From NCBI GenBank assembly GCA_003024985.2, contig PXIH01S0017871.1: a stretch of 11,031 nucleotides of DNA; one strand, written 5' to 3'. Origin of the DNA: Euperipatoides rowelli. Lineage: Eukaryota; Onychophora; Udeonychophora; Euonychophora; Peripatopsidae. Position 1 is the first letter of the stretch. The number at the start of each line of letters is the position of its first letter. The translations under genes were made by a program, and so were the position numbers. This document shows, piece by piece, positions 8,184 through 11,031 of the stretch. The notes beneath the pieces were generated by a model. That model did not search any database, had not been told where the DNA came from, and worked only from the letters and a program-made list of their open reading frames with translations.

Positions 8184-8481
8184 TTTTTTTTAAAAAAAAA
8201 ACCTGGCCATTACAGCTAAGGGAACCGATAGTTTATTATTCTAGATTAGAATAATACATATTTACAGGCAGTCGTACAGGATACAACAATGATGGTCCGG
8301 AGGTCAGCCATTATTATCATTATCAATAATTGAATGCAAAGTCCTATCATTATTCTGACTGGATGAAAAGTACCCTACTCTCCCAGTCTTACTGAAATAA
8401 AGACATATGGGATTTTGAACCTGGCCCGTGCTGACACCAAGGAGCACAAGGTAGCACATATCATCCCACTGCCCCTTGGCA
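8184..8481 (-). mobile_element. tRNA-like SINE (SINE-2), full length, 298 bp
   Basis: This is a second SINE in minus orientation, inserted further upstream in the same L1-like relic. Copies of TTGATCTGTGTAATATT at 8167-8183 and 8482-8498 are a perfect 17-bp duplication. The head starts TGCCAAGGGGCAGTGGGATG and holds a B-box-like GGTTCAAAATCC (8421-8410, one extra A against consensus) and a weak A box (about 8468-8457). The tail is a T10 then A9 run (8203-8184). The head differs from SINE-1, but the body shares a 17-bp core with it. The insertion fuses SINE sequence in frame to LINE codons, producing a misleading 150-codon open frame (8756-8304). Confidence 0.85.
8410..8421 (-). promoter_or_regulatory. 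RNA polymerase III B-box-like element of SINE-2
   Basis: GGTTCAAAATCC resembles GGTTCRANNCC with one inserted A. It lies at the expected distance behind the weak A-box region in the SINE head. Confidence 0.6.
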
Positions 8482-8498
8482 TTGATCTGTGTAATATT
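8482..8498. repeat. Target-site duplication of SINE-2, right copy
   Basis: Identical to 8167-8183 over 17 bases, adjacent to the SINE head. Confidence 0.92.
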
Positions 8499-9022
8499 AT
8501 TTATAGGACATACCTTCTTCGGAATTACCTTTATGTAGACTCTATTAATATCACTTATCAAAGCTTTATAGTGAGTGAAAAAGAATAATTCATTATAAAA
8601 ATCCAACAAAAATTTCTTTATCAATGAAAAAATATGTTTATAAAATTCCATGGTTAAGCCATAAAGTCCTGGAGATGAATTTCCTTTTGAGTTATGCAAA
8701 ACCAATTGTATTTCCTCAAGACTTATTTGCTCATTCAACTCTTTCATTTCACTCAAATTGCCCTGCTATGTTTTGTTTTTTGAAATAAAAAGCTATATTT
8801 TTTTTAGGAAAAAATTGTTTGAATTGCACAAAACCATTCTGGTACTCAAAGCCACTATAATTGAACTTTTTTCTAATTTTTTTAACCACTTTATAATTAC
8901 ATTTCTCAAGGATAAGTCCTTTAAATTTCTGACTTTATTTTGTAAAGCTTTGCTTTTAATTAATTTAAGAGATTGATTTTTTTTAATTAGTATTATTTCA
9001 CAATCATTCATTGATATAGAGG

Positions 9023-9046
9023 CTATAGTATTAACTATAGTATTAA
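9023..9046. repeat. 12-bp tandem duplication inside the L1-like linker
   Basis: CTATAGTATTAA occurs twice in direct succession. Being 12 bp it keeps the LINE frame and gives a repeated TIVN in the minus-strand reading. Confidence 0.85.
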
Positions 9047-9119
9047 CTATTGTGTACAATTGATTTATTTTGATTTGTATTCCTTTTAGAGTTTGTATTT
9101 GCTGAGATGTTAATATCAT

Positions 9120-9760
9120 ATAATCTCAAAATTTCGGCAATTAAAAATAAAAATTGATAGCACCAATTACGTAATTATAGCCTAAGGTTCTATTTTATAA
9201 AATAATGTCGCTAGTAAAATAACCTTTTTTATTTTCGGAATGTCAGCTTATATCAAACAAATTTTAAATAACTCCTTGGCTTTTAGTCCAGGATTTTATA
9301 GAATAACCCATTCTGTCAAATACAACAAATTTAGGCAACTTAATATCGAAAATAGAATAATAACCTAAACTGAAAATTTATCCAGCAACATAAATATAAT
9401 TTAGGAAAAGCCTATATTTTATAAACTAGCATAACAATAGAATAACCTAAACTAAAAAAATTAAATAAATACACATTAAATTATCCCTTCATCATTACTA
9501 AATAAATTTAATAAATGCTTACCTTAATAAATACAAACCGTTTTGTATTTACTATGATCTAACGTTAATTAAATTTAGGCAATTCGACTTTTAAATTTAG
9601 GTTATTTTACTACATCCAATTTTATATACAGTATCTTACCTTAAACATAAACCTTGTTTTTTTTAGGAAAAGCCTCTAAAAAATACACATTAAATAACAC
9701 CATCATCATTGCTAAATACATTTAATAAATACCTACTCATACAAAACAAAACCCTTTCCT
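9120..9760. repeat. AT-rich region with diverged direct and inverted repeats
   Basis: No coding. A segment beginning TTAGGAAAAGCCT (9401-9413) and continuing AAATACACATTAAA...ATCATTACTAAATA (9467-9538) recurs at 9663-9675 and 9681-9753 with substitutions. The first copy has about 50 extra bases between the two parts. AGTAAAATAACCT (9213-9225) is repeated inverted at 9599-9611. AATTTAGGCAA occurs at about 9328 and 9573, and AATAACCTAAACT at about 9358 and 9441. This looks like decayed copies of an unrecognised non-coding transposon. Confidence 0.55.
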
Positions 9761-9800
9761 TTTTTAACAAATCCTCACTGCTAGCTAAACCACTGGCGCC

Positions 9801-9832
9801 CTGATCATTTGATGCACTGATCATTTGATTCA
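9801..9832. repeat. 16-bp tandem repeat, two copies
   Basis: CTGATCATTTGATGCA is followed at once by CTGATCATTTGATTCA, one base different. An ambiguous base follows at 9835. Each copy contains the palindrome TGATCA. Confidence 0.9.
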
Positions 9833-9835
9833 CGN

Positions 9836-10142
9836 GATTGAATTGTACTTGCCTTACATCAGAAATAACAGGCTATATTATAAACCAAATTTTTAAAGCT
9901 ATTATGATTAATAAGTAATTAAAAATTTAAATGTAATATAATTGATAGAATGCCTGCTAAAAAATATATATTTATAGCCTATTATAAATTTTATCATCCT
10001 AATTTTTATTTTTAAAAGATCGCTTAATGAGATAAGCATTTCCTGGATTGATGCTTTTCCAAGAAAATATGATATTCCAACATATCGGGAAGATTGAACT
10101 TTCATCGTGATATATCCCTCTACCCTTATGGATGGAGGGCTA
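9836..10142. other. Unassigned AT-rich non-coding stretch
   Basis: Short open frames exist on both strands, but none shows a motif or codon pattern I can support. A small imperfect hairpin, CCCTCTACC...GGATGGAGGG, lies at about 10117-10140, immediately left of the foldback element. Confidence 0.4.
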
Positions 10143-10230
10143 TTAGATCTGGTGAATAAATCACTGATCGTTTGTTAAAAGGCAAAATCGCGTTTAGCAT
10201 GTTATTGGGTGATTTGTACACCAGATCTAA
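10143..10230. mobile_element. 88-bp mariner-like foldback element
   Basis: The arms TTAGATCTGGTGaatAAATCAC (10143-10164) and the inverted copy at 10209-10230 match except for three bases in the middle, around a 44-base loop. Both outer ends are bordered by TA (10141-10142 and 10231-10232), the duplicated target of Tc1/mariner transposons. The end TTAGATCTGGTGTACAAA resembles mariner termini of the TTAGGTTGGTG type. No transposase is present, so it is a miniature or deleted derivative. TA borders are weak evidence in AT-rich DNA, so the family call is tentative. Confidence 0.5.
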
Positions 10231-10232
10231 TA

Positions 10233-10515
10233 TTTTTCCGACAGTTTAAGTTATTCTGCAGTTCTCCCCCAATTCTTCATACATGGTAACTAGAACTATG
10301 TCCCCATTGAAGAACACTCAGGAATATTCTGGAATAACAACAAACTTAAGAAAAATATGCAGTATTGTTGATTATGGTACATCATTGTTACTGCATTGGT
10401 GCTGTAGGCTACTGCATGCTGGTAGAGACTCCAAAATACCAGAACCATTTATGCCTACATATTAATTTTTAATTAACTGAAAAACAAATAAATATTGTAA
10501 AAAATATATATATAA
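10233..10515. other. Unassigned stretch downstream of the minus-strand SOUL-like gene
   Basis: No motif-bearing frame, RNA gene or repeat was recognised. It contains a 60-codon plus-strand open frame (10283-10465) without family resemblance, and AT-rich sequence towards 10510. It is probably intergenic between the two convergent genes. Confidence 0.4.
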
Positions 10516-10521
10516 TTTATT
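10516..10521 (-). promoter_or_regulatory. Candidate poly(A) signal of the minus-strand SOUL-like gene
   Basis: AATAAA on the minus strand, about 140 bases after the stop at 10660-10662, followed by AT-rich sequence. The position fits the 3' UTR of the gene. Confidence 0.5.
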
Positions 10522-10659
10522 CAAGACTGTGATCATACAATAACATAGCACAACAAAGTATTAAGTATATCAAGCTATAGAATCTAACTTTTGTCCAGTT
10601 CTTTGGCGTAATATAAAAATTACTTGTATATTTACATAAAATTGATCATAAATCTCATT

Positions 10660-10887
10660 CTAACAGCTTACTTTAACATTAAACCAAATCTCATTTCTTC
10701 TGTTTATTTTACGCCAAGGTGCATCATAAACAGCAGTCAAATAATCAGTATGATCATAACATAGGTCAACATATTTAGCTAATGCATGGAACAAAGCTAG
10801 CTCTTTTACTAGTCTCTCTTCTATGTGACCAGAAAATGAATGCACATAAACTGAGTTACCCATAACCTCTTCAATCTTGACCGCATT
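10660..10887 (-). CDS. SOUL/HEBP-like heme-binding protein, last exon (partial gene)
   Basis: This minus-strand terminal exon codes 75 residues and a TAG stop. It opens after a polypyrimidine tract and AG (10889-10888) with NAVKIEEVMGNSVYVHSFSG. It continues with EERLVKELALFHALA and ends with YLTAVYDAPWRKINRRNEIW and a short tail. The order xVYVxSFxG, then an amphipathic helix, then AxYDxPW...RRNEIW near the C-terminus is that of the SOUL/HEBP domain, cytosolic or secreted heme/tetrapyrrole binders. The usual Gly of AGY is Val here, as it is Ile in the plus-strand exon. The first Met in this exon is not the protein start; earlier exons lie beyond 10889. An intact frame and family pattern over the whole exon argue for a functional gene. 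Confidence 0.82.
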   Translation of the reverse strand, partial: NAVKIEEVMGNSVYVHSFSGHIEERLVKELALFHALAKYVDLCYDHTDYLTAVYDAPWRKINRRNEIWFNVKVSC

Positions 10888-10889
10888 CT
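10888..10889 (-). promoter_or_regulatory. 3' splice acceptor (AG) of the minus-strand SOUL-like exon
   Basis: On the minus strand a run of about twelve T precedes TAG and then AATGCGGTC. The frame from this acceptor runs open through the whole SOUL-like segment to the stop. Confidence 0.7.
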
Positions 10890-11005
10890 AAAAAAAAAAA
10901 ATAATAATATGTATGAGTTAAAGAGCAGTGATCTTTAAATCTCTTTTTCTAGCATTATCTTTTATTTGTTGTCTACTAATCACTCCCATTTCCTCTCCCT
11001 CCCTT

Positions 11006-11031
11006 TATATATATATATATATATATATATA
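11006..11031. repeat. (TA)n microsatellite at the window edge
   Basis: Thirteen TA units run to the last base of the window, so the full length is unknown. It probably lies in the intron before the minus-strand exon. Confidence 0.95.

Larger units (their letters stand above)
6223..9119 (-). mobile_element. L1-like non-LTR retrotransposon ORF2 relic, interrupted by two SINEs
   Basis: Minus-strand order is as follows. A linker (9119-8800, MILTSQQIQTLKGIQ...) is followed by NEQISLEEIQLVL and SSPGLYGLTMEFYKH (about 8730-8640), close to the L1 block SPGPDGLTxEFYK. Then VIPKK (about 8520), SINE-2, degraded thumb/palm sequence including FDFANIEYLDYL (about 7935), and QGSPLSSLLY (about 7790). SINE-1 follows, then motif C YIDD (7279-7268) with ISVFVN, ITGSEIN, a long decayed segment, and the C-terminal domain (6634-6359) with a finger CPFC...HLCLKC. 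AIWKKRYLKIF ends it near 6223. Many stops and frameshifts are present. There is no 5' end, no A tail and no terminal duplication. It differs from the plus-strand L1/Tx1-like copy in sequence, so it is another family. Confidence 0.82.

Noticed and set aside
9908-10105. 65-codon minus-strand frame, and a short plus-strand frame reading SWIDAFPRKYDIPTYRED over the same place
   Set aside because: The plus-strand peptide looks protein-like but is short, has no fitting splice donor and no recognised family. I could not support either as an exon.
10283-10465. 60-codon plus-strand open frame
   Set aside because: No motif, no splice signals that fit, and no resemblance to the neighbouring gene. Length is within chance expectation.

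Overview
The window looks like a stretch of AT-rich animal nuclear DNA, probably from an invertebrate. It has spliced coding exons, several families of LINE retrotransposon relics, tRNA-derived SINEs with target-site duplications, a Helitron and poly(A) signals. There is no operon structure, no bacterial ribosome-binding site pattern and no compact coding. Two ambiguous bases (8092 and 9835) show a draft assembly. I cannot name the species.

Host genes. Only two host coding segments are convincing, and both are last exons of SOUL/HEBP-type heme-binding protein genes. One is on the plus strand (4837-5058) and one on the minus strand (10660-10887). They point towards each other. Each has a splice acceptor, an open frame to a stop, a [R/H]NEIW signature near the C-terminus and a downstream AATAAA. 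They look like diverged paralogues. Their upstream exons lie outside the window or were not recognised, so 1-4836 is best read as intronic or upstream DNA of the plus-strand gene, and 5059-10659 as intergenic.

Transposon layout. (a) 85-888 +: broken CR1/L2-group LINE reverse transcriptase (RT). (b) 889-3257 +: 5'-truncated L1/Tx1-like LINE with RT, C-terminal zinc finger, 3' UTR, AATAAA, terminal stem-loop and short A tail. (c) 3629-4383 -: 755-bp non-autonomous Helitron with TC start, terminal hairpin, CTAG end and A/T insertion site, filled by a five-copy minisatellite. (d) 5384-6222 -: CR1-like LINE fragment (endonuclease-RT linker and start of RT). (e) 6223-9119 -: L1-like LINE ORF2 relic interrupted by two SINEs, SINE-1 (7287-7662) and SINE-2 (8184-8481). 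Each SINE is flanked by perfect 17-bp direct repeats. SINE-1 landed inside the codons of the RT catalytic YxDD motif. (f) 9120-9760: AT-rich DNA with decayed repeated segments. (g) 10143-10230: 88-bp mariner-like foldback element at a TA site. The right edge runs into a (TA)n microsatellite.

The protein-coding mobile elements all carry frameshifts or stops and look inactive. I see no new biochemical system. The most informative items are the Helitron anatomy, the pair of SOUL-like exons, and the two SINEs that share a 17-bp internal core.
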